A stretch of DNA of 64,000 nt, taken from positions 62,001 to 126,000 of the forward strand of contig NZ_AJKS02000008.1 in assembly GCF_000265245.1 (NCBI RefSeq), read 5' to 3'. Both the position numbers and the translations under genes were made by a program. Positions 23,869-33,854 of the stretch are shown piece by piece. The notes under the pieces are model-generated. The model made no database searches. It was not told where the DNA came from and was given only the letters and a program-made list of their open reading frames with translations. How positions within the stretch are numbered: position 1 is the first letter of the stretch; every line of letters starts with the position of its first letter. The stretch comes from Halomonas smyrnensis AAD6 (GTDB lineage Bacteria > Pseudomonadota > Gammaproteobacteria > Pseudomonadales > Halomonadaceae).

Positions 23869-25608
23869 TCACGCGGTCAGGCGCGCCTCCACGGCGTCGA
23901 GGAAGCCGTGCATGTCGACCACGGTCTCGTTGGCCGGATCGGTGGTCTTGCCCTTGAGGTCACCGGTGACGATGCCGTCGCCGATGGTGTCGATCAGCGC
24001 CGCCTTGAGGCGCCGCGCGTAGTCGGCCAGCGCCGCGTTGTCCTCGCGCTCGGCCAGCGTCTCCAGGGCGTTGCCCACGGCGTAGATCAGCGCCGAGGAG
24101 TTGAAGTGCGCCTCCTTGCCGTCGCTCTCCAGGTACTTCAGGTACAGATCGTGAGCGGTGCCGTGGGGCGCCTCGAACAGCATGGTGCCGTTCTTGCTCT
24201 CGATGATCGAGCTGGCGGTGGCCAGGCTGCCGCCGAGGGCGGCGGAGATGTCGGAGAAGATGTCGCCGTCCAGGTTCTGCGCCGGGTAGAGGGCGTTGCG
24301 GGGCGGGTCGGTGATCATCTTGATCAGCTGGCTGGAGGGTCGCATGATCATGAACGACGGCGGCGGCGTGTCGTTGTGGGCCAGCGCGCGGCGGGCCTCG
24401 GTGATGACGTCGCTGAACACCTCGTCGTAGTCCATGTACTCGCGCTTGAGGCCGAAGTAGACCTCCTTGTCCTTGCGCGAGGCGTCGCGGAACACCTGCA
24501 GCACCCAGTCCTTGATCGCTTCGCGGTCGTTGGACATCAGCAGGATGGGGTCGCCCTGCTTGACGCGGCGGGCGTGCTTCTCCTCGCCGTCGACCACCAC
24601 CTTGAGGATGCCGTCCTCGCTGGCGGGGGCGTTGAAGCTGCCGTACTGGTCGCCGCCGCCGGCGCTCATCCGCGAGATCGACACCTGGGCCTTGCGGTCG
24701 GGTATGCCGTGGCGCTTGAGCTGCTCGACCAGCTTGTAGAGCTTGCGGCCGGTGTTGTTGTCCGGCACGCCCCACAGCGCCCGCTCGGGCGGGTTGGCGA
24801 CCAGTCGCGCGGCCTGGGCGTCGATCAGCTCGTAGTGGTAGGCGAGCCCCAGCGATTCGGCGTCGGCCTGGTAGTGCTCGCGGTAGATGTCCTCGATGGC
24901 GGCGCGCATCACGCCGTCATAGCCGGCGATCACGGTGTCCTTGAGGCCCAGGTAGATGTCGCGCTTCTCGTCGAGGGCGCGCCGGAAAAAGCGGTGGGCC
25001 CAGGCCCTGACGTCGTCCAGGTCGTTGGTGGCCAGCAGCCAGGGGTCGCCCTTGTTGACCTCGCGGCGATGCAGCTCGACGGGGTCGCCGCTTTCGCCCA
25101 CGAACAGCAGCTTGACCACGCCGGTGGCCGAGGACAGCGCGTTGTAGCTGTCCTTGGTGCCGCCGTGCTCCATGGTCTCGACCTCGATGTCGCGGCCGAC
25201 CCAGGTCGGGCGCTCGACCTTGAGGTTGCGAAACTCGATGTCCTCGCGGGTGATGTTGCCGCCGATGCCCTTGCGGATAGCGCCGTTGGGCGACTTGGTG
25301 GCCAGCGGATGCAGGGTGGCGGCGTCGAGCTCGGGGTGCCGGGCGAGCAGGGCGTCGCGCTGTTCGCGATTGACGGTCATGCCGGCGTTCTTGATCCCGA
25401 CCTGGTGGCGGTTGAGCGCGTCGATGGCGTCGAGGACGGCCTGGCCGTTGGTGAGCAGCCGGTTCTCGGCTGTCAGGTCGATCTCGACCAGCTCGATGGC
25501 CAGCGGTCGGGTCACGAAGGTATCGATGATCTTCTCGAAGGCCACCTGGGCCATCTCGTCGCCGTGCAGGATGACCAGCGGGGCCGCCACCTGGATCTTG
25601 TCGCTCAT
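23869..25608 (-). CDS. Isocitrate dehydrogenase-like enzyme with internally duplicated domain
   Basis: 579 residues, far longer than the usual 400-420 of type II NADP isocitrate dehydrogenases. N-terminal family blocks are visible ([49 protein letters not shown]), as are C-terminal ones ([38 protein letters not shown]). Between them a segment of about 125 residues appears twice, offset about 168: residues 149-275 ([28 protein letters not shown]) and 317-440 ([28 protein letters not shown]). The ATG at 25608 follows GGAAGAG. It probably oxidises isocitrate in the TCA cycle, but the cofactor and the effect of the duplication are unknown. Confidence 0.75.
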   Translation of the reverse strand: MSDKIQVAAPLVILHGDEMAQVAFEKIIDTFVTRPLAIELVEIDLTAENRLLTNGQAVLDAIDALNRHQVGIKNAGMTVNREQRDALLARHPELDAATLHPLATKSPNGAIRKGIGGNITREDIEFRNLKVERPTWVGRDIEVETMEHGGTKDSYNALSSATGVVKLLFVGESGDPVELHRREVNKGDPWLLATNDLDDVRAWAHRFFRRALDEKRDIYLGLKDTVIAGYDGVMRAAIEDIYREHYQADAESLGLAYHYELIDAQAARLVANPPERALWGVPDNNTGRKLYKLVEQLKRHGIPDRKAQVSISRMSAGGGDQYGSFNAPASEDGILKVVVDGEEKHARRVKQGDPILLMSNDREAIKDWVLQVFRDASRKDKEVYFGLKREYMDYDEVFSDVITEARRALAHNDTPPPSFMIMRPSSQLIKMITDPPRNALYPAQNLDGDIFSDISAALGGSLATASSIIESKNGTMLFEAPHGTAHDLYLKYLESDGKEAHFNSSALIYAVGNALETLAEREDNAALADYARRLKAALIDTIGDGIVTGDLKGKTTDPANETVVDMHGFLDAVEARLTA

Positions 25609-25702
25609 CACTCTTCCCGTGTTCGTGCTCGTGGAATCCACGCAGCCTCGCGTCCCTGGGCGTCGTGGCCGGAGGGACGCCGGCTGCCATGCGATCAGGG
25701 TT

Positions 25703-26293
25703 TCATTGTACACCCAATGCCGTCGCGTCGTTTCGATGCTCCCGCACCCGGCGGGCCAGCTCGCTGACGTGCTCCTCGGTCACGCCGAGCTCCGCCAGCG
25801 CCGCCTCCAGGTGCAGCAGGTAGTCGCGGTTGAGGCCGCTCGGGCCCTCGGCCCCGGCGATCTGGCGGGCCATGTCGTCGAGCGGCGCCTCGCCGAGGAA
25901 GGCGGCGTTGTCGGCGGTGGCCAGGTAGGTCAGCCCCATGGCGCTTGTGCCGTCCTCGAAGTGCAGCGGGGTGAGCTCGCGCAGGTAGCCGTTCTTCTCG
26001 CGCACGTCGAGCGGCTGCAGGGTCTCCGGCGTGATGCGGTAGGCCATCCCCAGGCAGGCGGCGCCTTCCTCGGCGATCAGGGTCGCCACGCGCCCCGGGG
26101 CCTCGGGCGTGCCGCGGTGGTCGTGGGAGCCCTGCCAGAAGCGCCGCACCCAGCCGTGGATGCGCGCCGGCCGGCGCTCGAGGAAGGGGAAGTCGGCCTT
26201 CCAGATCAGCGAGCCGTAGCCGAACAGCCACAGATCGTCGTGGTCGTCGAAGTGGGTCATGCGCCGGTTGAGCGCGGTGGTGTCGAGCGCCAT
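25703..26293 (-). CDS. ChaC-like gamma-glutamylcyclotransferase
   Basis: 196 residues with the substrate-binding YGSLIW motif (LWLFGYGSLIWKADFPFLER), GWVRRFWQGSHDHRGTPEAP and YREKNGYxRE-like VREKNGYLREL, whose glutamate is the candidate catalytic residue. ChaC enzymes cleave glutathione to 5-oxoproline and Cys-Gly. The start chosen is the ATG of MALDTTALNRR; a longer frame begins at 26368. No obvious operon partner. Confidence 0.88.
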   Translation of the reverse strand: MALDTTALNRRMTHFDDHDDLWLFGYGSLIWKADFPFLERRPARIHGWVRRFWQGSHDHRGTPEAPGRVATLIAEEGAACLGMAYRITPETLQPLDVREKNGYLRELTPLHFEDGTSAMGLTYLATADNAAFLGEAPLDDMARQIAGAEGPSGLNRDYLLHLEAALAELGVTEEHVSELARRVREHRNDATALGVQ

Positions 26294-26477
26294 GGGAGAC
26301 TGTCGCGTCCTTCGTTGCCGTCGTGGGCGCCCCATGATGCGCGGCCAGGCGCGGCTTGTCGAAGTCATGGCCGTGTATTCATTTCACCGTAACCTTGTGC
26401 ACAAAGCGCGATGACGTAGGATTGTCGATCCGACCGACAAGACCGGCGCGAGCCGGCCCATGAGGAGAACCGACACC

Positions 26478-26918
26478 ATGAGCTTCACCGTCTATCTGTC
26501 CGGCGAGATCCACACCGACTGGCGCGAGGAGATCCGTCTCGGCGCCGAGGCCGCGGGCCTGGACGTGGCCTTCACCGCACCGGTCACCGACCATGACGCC
26601 AGCGATGCGGCCGGCGATCATCTCGGCCCGCAGAGCGAGGGCTTCTGGCGCGACCACAAGTCGTCCAAGGTCAACGCCATCCGCACCAAGACGCTGATCG
26701 AGCGGAGCGACCTGGTGGTGGTGCGCTTCGGCGACAAGTACAAGCAGTGGAACGCGGCCTTCGACGCGGGCTACTGCGCCGCCCTGGGCAAGCCCTACGT
26801 GACCCTGCACGGCGACGACATCGTTCACCCGCTCAAGGAAGTGGACGCCGCCGCCATGGCCTGGGCGACCACCCCGGCCGAGGTGGTCGAGATCCTGCGC
26901 CACGTGCTGCGCGGCTGA
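26478..26918 (+). CDS. YtoQ family protein
   Basis: 146 residues, clearly YtoQ: VYLSGEIHTDWREEI at the N-terminus, PVTDHDASDAAGD, DHKSSKVNAIRTKTLIERSD and NAAFDAGYCAALGKPYVTLH. Distantly related to nucleoside 2-deoxyribosyltransferases; no defined function. GAGGAG upstream fixes the start. Followed 27 bases later by pgpA. Confidence 0.9.
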   Translation: MSFTVYLSGEIHTDWREEIRLGAEAAGLDVAFTAPVTDHDASDAAGDHLGPQSEGFWRDHKSSKVNAIRTKTLIERSDLVVVRFGDKYKQWNAAFDAGYCAALGKPYVTLHGDDIVHPLKEVDAAAMAWATTPAEVVEILRHVLRG

Positions 26919-26945
26919 TTCCGCGGCCGCCACCGAGGAGGAGCG

Positions 26946-27437
26946 ATGGAAGCGCTATGGATGTGGCCGGCCACCGGCTTCGGTCTCGGCCTGTCGCCCT
27001 GGGCCTCGGGCACCGTCGGCTCGCTGCTGGCGCTGCCGCTGGCCTGGTGGCTGCTGGGCCGCTCGCGTCGCTGGCGGCTGGGGCTGGCCGCCGCGCTGCT
27101 GGTGGCGGCGATGCCGCTGTGCCAGCTGGCCTCCGACACCCTGGGTGGCAAGGACGACGGGCGCATCGTGCTCGACGAGATCGTCGCCTTCCCGGTGGCG
27201 ATGCTCGGCCAGGCCGCGCCTCGCCATCCGCTGACCCTGGCAGGCACCTTCGCGGTCTTCCGTCTGTTCGATGCCACCAAGCCGCCGCCGGTGAGCCAGG
27301 TGGAGGCGATGCCCGGGGGGATCGGCATCGTGCTCGATGACCTGGTGGCGGCGCTCTACGCCTGGGCGCTGATGGGGCTCTTCTCACGCCTCGCCGCGCG
27401 GCTGCGGCGACGCCGAAGGGGCGAGGGCGGGCGATGA
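26946..27437 (+). CDS. pgpA: Phosphatidylglycerophosphatase A
   Basis: 163 residues. PgpA motifs: SPWASGTVGSLLALPLAW, DDGRIVLDEIVAFPVAM, FRLFDATKPPPVSQVE and MPGGIGIVLDDLVAALYAW, including the acidic metal-binding residues. Dephosphorylates phosphatidylglycerophosphate to phosphatidylglycerol in the inner membrane. The ATG has GAGGAG seven bases upstream. Confidence 0.92.
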   Translation: MEALWMWPATGFGLGLSPWASGTVGSLLALPLAWWLLGRSRRWRLGLAAALLVAAMPLCQLASDTLGGKDDGRIVLDEIVAFPVAMLGQAAPRHPLTLAGTFAVFRLFDATKPPPVSQVEAMPGGIGIVLDDLVAALYAWALMGLFSRLAARLRRRRRGEGGR

Positions 27438-27546
27438 GCGGTATCGCAGGTGTCACGACGGAAGCGCCGCGGCACCCTGTCGCGGTGGCTCTCGCCCCGG
27501 GGCATCTGGGCTATCATGAGGCCCCTCGTTCCGGCCGGCCCCGCTC

Positions 27547-27945
27547 ATGATCCTAACGCTCGTCACTCGCCGCTATCGCCGATCGGTCGCGCGCCTCGCG
27601 CTGCTGGCGATGTGGCTGGTGGTGGCCGGGCCGCTGATTGGCCAGTTCAGCGCCGCGGAGCGGGCCCATCACGGGGCGGCGCATCAAGGCAGGCATCACG
27701 AGGCGATGAGCCGGGGCGCGTCGTCGGTGGCCATGACGAACGAGGCGGCGCCGCACCGGCACGAGGCCTGCGGCTACTGCTCGCTGTTCCAGCGGATGCC
27801 GGTGCTATCGGCGCTGCTGCCGAGCGTTGCCCCGGTGCCGTCCCACGCCATCACCGCCCCGGTCGTGGCGACCCGCTCGCCCCATGGCGGGCCGGCGGTC
27901 TTCCCCCAGGCGCCGACCCGCGCGCCACCCCGATCTCGCTCGTGA
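27547..27945 (+). CDS. DUF2946 family protein
   Basis: 132 residues. A hydrophobic N-terminal segment (ARLALLAMWLVVAGPLIGQF), then histidine-rich stretches (HHGAAHQGRHHEAM) and the conserved HRHEACGYCSLFQRMPVL block. The CGYC and histidines look metal-binding. DUF2946 genes often precede PepSY or TonB-receptor genes in metal uptake clusters, as here with a PepSY gene 96 bases downstream. Confidence 0.8.
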   Translation: MILTLVTRRYRRSVARLALLAMWLVVAGPLIGQFSAAERAHHGAAHQGRHHEAMSRGASSVAMTNEAAPHRHEACGYCSLFQRMPVLSALLPSVAPVPSHAITAPVVATRSPHGGPAVFPQAPTRAPPRSRS

Positions 27946-28041
27946 TCCCCCCGATGTGAATCGCCTGGCCTTCGCTCGCCGGCGTCGACACGACGCCAGG
28001 CGAGGGCAGGCGTGCCTCCGACTTCCTCGAGCGAGACTCCC

Positions 28042-29409
28042 ATGAGCCAACCTTCCGTAAGCCGTCCCGCCATGCGTCCCAGAGCGCAGGATCTCTATCG
28101 CGCCGTCTGGCGCTGGCACTTCTATGCCGGGCTGATCGTCCTCCCGTTTCTGATCTCCCTGGCGGTCACCGGTGCCCTCTATCTCTTCCACGACGACATC
28201 GATCGCTGGTGGCACGCCGACATGATGACGGTCGAGGCGCGTCAGTCCGATACGGTGCCTCCCGGCGTCCAGCGCGACGCGGCGCTGGCCGCGGTCGACG
28301 GCGAGGCGTTCCGCTATGTGCCGCCGGCCGATGCGTCCAGCGCCGCCGAGGTCGACGTGACCCGCCCTGACGGCAGCCGCATGGCGGTGTTCGTCGATCC
28401 CTACAACGGCGAGGTGACCGGCCAGATGCCCTACCGGGGCAGCGTGATGTGGTGGGTCCGCCAGCTGCACAGCCTCAGCCTGTTCGGCAGCGAGGCCAGC
28501 ATGCTGATCGAGATCGTCGGCGGCTGGACCATCCTGCTGGTGCTGACCGGCATCTACCTGTGGTGGCCGCGGGGCCGGCGGGGCGGCGTGGTGTCGGTGC
28601 GCGGACGGCCGGGCAAGCGGGTGTTCTGGCGCGACCTGCACGCGGTGACCGGGCTCTTCGTCGGCGGCTTCATCCTGTTTCTGGCCGTGACCGGCATGCC
28701 CTGGTCGGCGGTGTGGGGCAGCAAGGTCAACGAGCTGGCCAACGGCCACAACTACGGCTATCCGGACGGCGTGCGGGTCAACGTGCCGATGTCCGACGAG
28801 CGCCTGGCCGAGCGCGAGACCACGACCTGGTCGCTGGAGCAGGCGCAACTCCCGACCTCCGAGGCCAATGCCGACGCGGTCGCGCCGATCGGCCTCGACC
28901 ACGCGGTGGCGATCTTCGACGCCAAGGGCCTGGCGCCGGGCTATGCGATCAACCTGCCGGCCGGACCGACGGGCGTCTATACCGGCTCTGCCTACCCGGA
29001 CGACCTGAGCCGACAGCGCGTCGTGCACCTCGACCAGTATCGCGGCGAGACGCTGCTCGACATGGGCTACGCCGACTACGGCCCGCTGGGGCGCGGCCTG
29101 GAGTGGGGCATCAACTTGCACATGGGCCAGCAGTACGGCCTCGCCAACCGGCTGATCCTGGCCCTGGCCTGTGCCGGCATCGTGCTGCTGTGCGTGTCCG
29201 CGGCGGCGATGTGGTGGAAGCGCCGCCCGGCCGGGAAGCTCGGCGTGCCGCCGGCCCCGACCGATCCGCGCCGGCTGCGCGGCGTGCTGGCGCTGCTGGC
29301 CATCGGCGGGGCGATCTTCCCGCTGGTCGGCGCCTCGATGATCGTGATGGCCGCGGTGGATGCGCTGGTGCGGCGCCGTGGGGCAGCAAGGCGCGCGGCC
29401 ACCGCTTAG
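28042..29409 (+). CDS. PepSY-associated TM helix protein (PiuB-like iron/siderophore reductase family)
   Basis: 455 residues. PiuB arrangement: an N-terminal helix with histidine (WRWHFYAGLIVLPFLISLAV), PepSY regions in the loops, WWVRQLHSLSLFG, a helix with WTILLVLTGIYLWWPRGRRG, RDLHAVTGLFVGGFILFLAV and terminal helices. Conserved histidines could carry haem. The family is linked to reductive release of iron from siderophores, which fits a siderophore producer. The start at MSQPSV is preceded by GAGCGAGA. Convergent with the phosphatase gene 11 bases away. Confidence 0.88.
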   Translation: MSQPSVSRPAMRPRAQDLYRAVWRWHFYAGLIVLPFLISLAVTGALYLFHDDIDRWWHADMMTVEARQSDTVPPGVQRDAALAAVDGEAFRYVPPADASSAAEVDVTRPDGSRMAVFVDPYNGEVTGQMPYRGSVMWWVRQLHSLSLFGSEASMLIEIVGGWTILLVLTGIYLWWPRGRRGGVVSVRGRPGKRVFWRDLHAVTGLFVGGFILFLAVTGMPWSAVWGSKVNELANGHNYGYPDGVRVNVPMSDERLAERETTTWSLEQAQLPTSEANADAVAPIGLDHAVAIFDAKGLAPGYAINLPAGPTGVYTGSAYPDDLSRQRVVHLDQYRGETLLDMGYADYGPLGRGLEWGINLHMGQQYGLANRLILALACAGIVLLCVSAAAMWWKRRPAGKLGVPPAPTDPRRLRGVLALLAIGGAIFPLVGASMIVMAAVDALVRRRGAARRAATA

Positions 29410-29420
29410 TCCTTTTCCGG

Positions 29421-31379
29421 CTAGTCCTTCTCGGCTGGGGGCGGGGGGAAGCGCACGTCAAACCCCCGGGCGTCGAGCTGGCGGATGTCGCTGGGGCGGC
29501 CCTGGTCATCGAGCTCCACCAGGCCGATGCCGGTGCCGTTCCACAGCCGCTCTCCGGCCTTGGCGCGGTCGGGGTCGCGGGGGCGGATGCGCATCGGCCG
29601 GCGCTGGGTGAACCAGTTGAGCGGCGAGCGCGGCGCGTAGAGCCAGCTGTTGGCGCGATCGAAGGCGTCGAGCAGGGTGTCGGGGAAGGCGTTCTTGAGC
29701 CCGCTGGAGGTGATCTGCCACAGCCGCGGGCCGCCGCGCCGGTGGCGGATGCGGATGTCGTAGGCGAAGGAGTAGTGCACGTCGCCGGAGAGGATGACGT
29801 AGTGCCCCGGGGTACGCGAGTGGCGGAAGATGTTGAGCATCACGCTGGCCGCGCCGCGGTGGGCCATCCAGTTCTCGGCGTCCACCAGCAGCGGCTTGCC
29901 GGCCAGGGTGAACAGCTTCTGGATGCCTTCGATCAGCTTGACGCCGAACATCGGCGCCGGCGAGACGATGATCGCCGAGGGCGCGTCGAGCAGCTGCTGC
30001 TGGAAGTCCGACAGCGCTTCCCAGTCCATCAGCCCCGAGGGCCGGCGCGGGCTGCGCTCGCTGCGCCAGCGGCGGGTGCGGGTGTCGAGCACCACCAGCC
30101 GGGGCGTGCCCGGGACCTGGAACTCCCAGCCCTCGAAGCGCTGCAGGTGGTGCAGGCAGGCATCGTGGGCCTCGGCGGGCAGCCAGCCGTCGCTAGCCTT
30201 GGCGGCATCGAGCAGCGCGGCGGCCTCGTCCATCGGTGCGGCCAGCCGCTCCGGGTCGTTGCCCCAGCCCTGGCACAGCAGGTAGCCCAGCAGGGCGTTG
30301 CCGAGGATGCGCCGCGAGAACGGATGGCCGTAGGCGCAGGCCTCCCAGTCGGCGGTCAGGTTCCAGTCGTCGGTGACATCGTGGTCGTCGAAGATCATCA
30401 GCGACGGCACGTGGGCCAGCAGCCGGGCGGCCGCCGGCAGGCCCTCGACGAAGCGCTCGAGGATGGCGGCCTCGTCGTCGAAGGCTGCGCCGTCGTCTGC
30501 GGAGATCGCCGGCTTGCGGATCGTCACCAGCCGCCAGGGCACCGGCGACCACACCAGCAGGTACATGGCCATGACCTCGGCGAAGGTCATCAGGTGGTTA
30601 CGGGCGTGGGCCGAGGTGAACACCGGCTTGCGGGCGCCGGCGAAGACGCGCTCGCGCAGGTTGGCGCTGCTCTCCACGTCGGGCAGCAGCTCCTCGCGGC
30701 GATAGTAGGTCGCGTCGGCGGCGTAGAGGCCCTGGCTGTCGGCCACGGTGGCGCCCTCGAGCGGCTCGTCGAACAGGCCCAGGCGCTGGATCAGGCCGTG
30801 GATGGCCACCAGGGTGGGGCCGGCCACGTCGTCGGCGTAGACCTGATCGCCGGTCATCAACAGCCAGGCCGGCCAGGCCTCGGCGTCGTCGCGGCGCTCG
30901 GCGAGCCAGCCGTCGGCGCGCACCAGGGCGTCGGGGCCGTCGTGGTGGGGGCGGCGGCAGGAGCCGTGCAGCAGCCGGCGGTGGTCCTCGGCCAGCACGA
31001 AGCGCGGGCGGCGGGCGCCCTCGTGCAGCAGGTGCGGGGCCCAGTCGGCGATGCCGGTCTCGTTGCCGTCTTCGCCCGCCAGGCGCAGGTCGTAGTCGAT
31101 GACCACGCCGACGGGCAGAGGCGTCTCCAGCGCCACGTCGATCAGGTGCAGCACCGCGTGGCGGCCCAGCGGCAGCCGGCGCACCCGGCGCTCGTTCAGC
31201 GCCAGCCGACGCGGACCGTGGCCCTCCGGGTGCAGCAGCAGTCTGCCGGACAGCGGCCGGGAACCCACCAGCCAGATCCGCACGCGGTCTGGCGCGAGGC
31301 GGCGCAGGATCGGCCCGGCGAGTACGTCCGGCAGTTCGGCGGCGGCGGGATCGGGACGGGCGGTATCGGCTGACGTCAT
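29421..31379 (-). CDS. PhoD-like metallophosphatase (alkaline phosphatase D family)
   Basis: 652 residues. Metallophosphatase motifs are visible: LMTGDQVYADDVAGPT, MIFDDHDVTDDWNLTADWE and VILSGDVHYSFAYDIR, giving the Asp, Asn and His ligands. An N-terminal beta domain of about 130 residues precedes them. No signal peptide is evident, unlike secreted PhoD; closer to cytoplasmic PhoD-like proteins. Substrate unknown. The ATG has AGGGAG ten bases upstream. No Pho box was seen in front of it. Confidence 0.85.
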   Translation of the reverse strand: MTSADTARPDPAAAELPDVLAGPILRRLAPDRVRIWLVGSRPLSGRLLLHPEGHGPRRLALNERRVRRLPLGRHAVLHLIDVALETPLPVGVVIDYDLRLAGEDGNETGIADWAPHLLHEGARRPRFVLAEDHRRLLHGSCRRPHHDGPDALVRADGWLAERRDDAEAWPAWLLMTGDQVYADDVAGPTLVAIHGLIQRLGLFDEPLEGATVADSQGLYAADATYYRREELLPDVESSANLRERVFAGARKPVFTSAHARNHLMTFAEVMAMYLLVWSPVPWRLVTIRKPAISADDGAAFDDEAAILERFVEGLPAAARLLAHVPSLMIFDDHDVTDDWNLTADWEACAYGHPFSRRILGNALLGYLLCQGWGNDPERLAAPMDEAAALLDAAKASDGWLPAEAHDACLHHLQRFEGWEFQVPGTPRLVVLDTRTRRWRSERSPRRPSGLMDWEALSDFQQQLLDAPSAIIVSPAPMFGVKLIEGIQKLFTLAGKPLLVDAENWMAHRGAASVMLNIFRHSRTPGHYVILSGDVHYSFAYDIRIRHRRGGPRLWQITSSGLKNAFPDTLLDAFDRANSWLYAPRSPLNWFTQRRPMRIRPRDPDRAKAGERLWNGTGIGLVELDDQGRPSDIRQLDARGFDVRFPPPPAEKD

Positions 31380-31516
31380 TGTCGAGGCGCTCCCTGAAGG
31401 TGCTGATGAGGTCGGGAGGCGTGAGTGAGCGACACGCCAGGCCCTGCTCGAGTCAGCCCATGGTAGCCGACAAGGCGTCGCGGGCGGGAGTCGTCGCGCA
31501 GCGACGGGGCCCGGCC

Positions 31517-32044
31517 CTACCAGTGACGGGGATAGCGGCGGTGGCGGGCCAGGTTGTTGACCAGGATGGCGACCAGCAGCATCAGCGTGCAGCCGAGCCC
31601 GATCGGCACCAGCGGGAACCACCAGCCCAGGGCGTGGACCTCAGGGCCGCCGATCACCGCGATCAGCGCCGAGGCCGCGCCGGGTGGGTGCACGGTCTCG
31701 GTCAGCTGCATGGCCAGCACCGACAGCGAGACCGCCAGCGCCACGGCCATCGCCGTGGCGCCCAGCCACTGGAAGCAGGCCACGCCGATCAGCGCCGACA
31801 GGATGCTGCCCAGCACCACGTTGCGGGGCTGGGCGAAGGGGCTCGCCGGGGCGGCATAGATCAGCACCGAGGTGGCGCCGAAGGAGCCGACCACCAGCAG
31901 GTGCAGGGCCAGCCACTGCTCGCTGAGCCAGGCCACCGCACTCATGCCGGCGAAGGCGCCGAGCCATGACCAGCAGGCGTCGCGCCAGTCGACGTCGCCG
32001 CGGCGATAGCGGGCGCCGCGCATCTTGCGGAAGTAGGTCTTCAT
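31517..32044 (-). CDS. HPP family membrane protein
   Basis: 175 residues, four to five helices, with the signature TVHPPGAASALIAVIGG that names the family. Related plant/cyanobacterial proteins transport nitrite into chloroplasts, so anion transport is possible. MKTYFRKM is the preferred start; an in-frame ATG 15 bases upstream exists. Divergent from the CDF exporter gene. Confidence 0.88.
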   Translation of the reverse strand: MKTYFRKMRGARYRRGDVDWRDACWSWLGAFAGMSAVAWLSEQWLALHLLVVGSFGATSVLIYAAPASPFAQPRNVVLGSILSALIGVACFQWLGATAMAVALAVSLSVLAMQLTETVHPPGAASALIAVIGGPEVHALGWWFPLVPIGLGCTLMLLVAILVNNLARHRRYPRHW

Positions 32045-32183
32045 CGTCGGATTGTGCACAAAAAAGGTGCGATATGGTGTCAGGATGCACCATGAAGGTA
32101 AAGATATGCCCGCCTGTCGGGCCGGGTTATGCTGGGACGTCGCCTACAGGGACGCTCAGGAAATCTCGGGACAAGGAGGCCGG

Positions 32184-33128
32184 ATGGCACACGATCACGA
32201 CCATGCTCACTCCCACGGGCATGGCCATCATCACGCCGGCGCCGACAGCCGGAAGCGCCTGGCCTGGGCGGTGGCACTGACCGGCGGCTTCATGATCGCC
32301 GAGGTGGCGGGCGGCATCCTGTCCGGTTCGCTGGCGCTGCTGGCCGATGCCGGCCATATGCTCACCGATACCGCGGCGCTGGCCCTGGCCTGGTTCGCCG
32401 CCCGGCTCAGCCAGCGTCCGGCGGATCACCGCCGCACCTACGGCTACGACCGGGTGCAGATCCTGGCCGCCTTCGTCAACGGCCTGACGCTGATCGCCAT
32501 CGTGGTCTGGATCGCCATTGAGGCGCTGCGGCGTTTCCTGTCGCCGGTCGAGGTGGCCGGCACGCCGATGCTGGCCATCGCCGCCCTGGGCTTCCTGGTC
32601 AATCTGGCGGTGTTCGCCATCCTGCACCTGGGCGATCGCGACAACCTCAATATCCGCGGGGCGGCGCTGCACGTGCTGGGCGACCTGCTGGGCTCGGTGG
32701 CCGCCATCGTCGCCGCGCTGGTGATCCTGACCACCGGCTGGACGCCGATCGACCCGCTGCTGTCGCTGCTGGTGGCGGCACTGATTCTGCGCAGCGCCTG
32801 GCGGCTGACCCGCGAGTCCGGGCATATCCTGCTCGAGGGCGCGCCGGCGTCGCTGGACGTGGCGCGCATCGAGCGGGAGCTCCCCGAGCGGCTGGACGGC
32901 GTGTACGACGTGCACCACGTTCACGCCTGGTCGATGACGCCGGGGCGTCATCTGCTGTCGCTGCACGCCGCCGTGGAGGAGGGCGCCGACCGCGAGGCGA
33001 CCCTGGTGGCGATCAAGGCGGTGCTGCTCGAGCGCTTCGACGTGGCTCACGCCACCATCCAGCTGGAGTCTCGCGATCGCTGCGCCGACGACGTGGAAGC
33101 GCCGGGGTCCGGCGATCATCGCCACTGA
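32184..33128 (+). CDS. Cation diffusion facilitator (CzcD/ZitB-like metal exporter)
   Basis: 314 residues. The histidine-rich N-terminus (HDHDHAHSHGHGHHHAGA) is followed by six helices with the metal-site motifs LLADAGHMLTDTAAL and LHVLGDLLGS, then a cytoplasmic CDF domain (VHHVHAWSMTPGRHLLSLHA). Exports zinc or similar divalent cations by proton antiport. The ATG follows AAGGAGG. Convergent with mntP. Confidence 0.92.
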   Translation: MAHDHDHAHSHGHGHHHAGADSRKRLAWAVALTGGFMIAEVAGGILSGSLALLADAGHMLTDTAALALAWFAARLSQRPADHRRTYGYDRVQILAAFVNGLTLIAIVVWIAIEALRRFLSPVEVAGTPMLAIAALGFLVNLAVFAILHLGDRDNLNIRGAALHVLGDLLGSVAAIVAALVILTTGWTPIDPLLSLLVAALILRSAWRLTRESGHILLEGAPASLDVARIERELPERLDGVYDVHHVHAWSMTPGRHLLSLHAAVEEGADREATLVAIKAVLLERFDVAHATIQLESRDRCADDVEAPGSGDHRH

Positions 33129-33163
33129 GGCCGGCGGTTCACGACGGGCTCCCCCAGCCCCTT

Positions 33164-33205
33164 GCCACAGGCCTCTAGCCACAGGCCTCTTGCCACAGGC
33201 CTCTT
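33164..33205. repeat. Three tandem 14-bp repeats
   Basis: GCCACAGGCCTCTW occurs three times in a row between the CDF and mntP stops; the last copy runs into the mntP stop codon. Probably slippage; no function evident. Confidence 0.85.
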
Positions 33206-33782
33206 ACCAGAGACCCAGGTGTTCGGTGAGGATGACGGTGCCGATGCCGATCAGGATCACGCCGCCGAGCACCTCGGCGCGCTGGCCGATCAGCACGCCG
33301 AGGCGGCGGCCCAGCATCACGCCGAGCGTGGCCATCAGGGTGGTGGCGGCGCCGATCGCCAGGGCGGTCAGCAGGATGTTGACCTCCATGAAGGCCAGGC
33401 CGATGCCCACGGTGAGGGCGTCGATGCTGGTGACCACCGCGGTGGCGGCGATCAGCCACCAGGCCTGACGCCCCGGCTTGGCGGCGGGGGCGTCCTCGTC
33501 GGGCTCCGGCGTCTCGAGGCCGGCGCGGATCATGCGCACGCCGAGGGCGAGCAGCAGGATGAAGACGATCCAGTGGTCCCAGCTGGCGATGTACTGGGAG
33601 GCGCCCAGGCCGAGGGCCCAGCCGATCAGCGGGGTCAGGCCCTCGACGACGCCGAAGATCAGGCCGGTGCGCAGGGCTTCGCGGAAACGCGGATGGTCGA
33701 CGGCGGCACCCTTGCCGATCGCGGCGGCGAAGGCGTCGGTGGACATCGAGAAGGCCAGCAGGGTGGTGGACAGCAGGGTCAT
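33204..33782 (-). CDS. mntP: Manganese exporter MntP
   Basis: 192 residues, six helices. Family motifs [15 protein letters not shown] (transport aspartate) and [18 protein letters not shown] are clear. Exports manganese under excess. The start is MTLLST; a GTG nine bases upstream is possible. Preceded by a yybP-ykoY type riboswitch, the standard manganese control of this gene. Confidence 0.95.
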   Translation of the reverse strand: MTLLSTTLLAFSMSTDAFAAAIGKGAAVDHPRFREALRTGLIFGVVEGLTPLIGWALGLGASQYIASWDHWIVFILLLALGVRMIRAGLETPEPDEDAPAAKPGRQAWWLIAATAVVTSIDALTVGIGLAFMEVNILLTALAIGAATTLMATLGVMLGRRLGVLIGQRAEVLGGVILIGIGTVILTEHLGLW

Positions 33783-33854
33783 GGGAGTCACGTGGTCCGG
33801 CCGGGCGATTCACCACGACGATACGACACGCCCGGCCTTGGGCGTCGTACCGTC

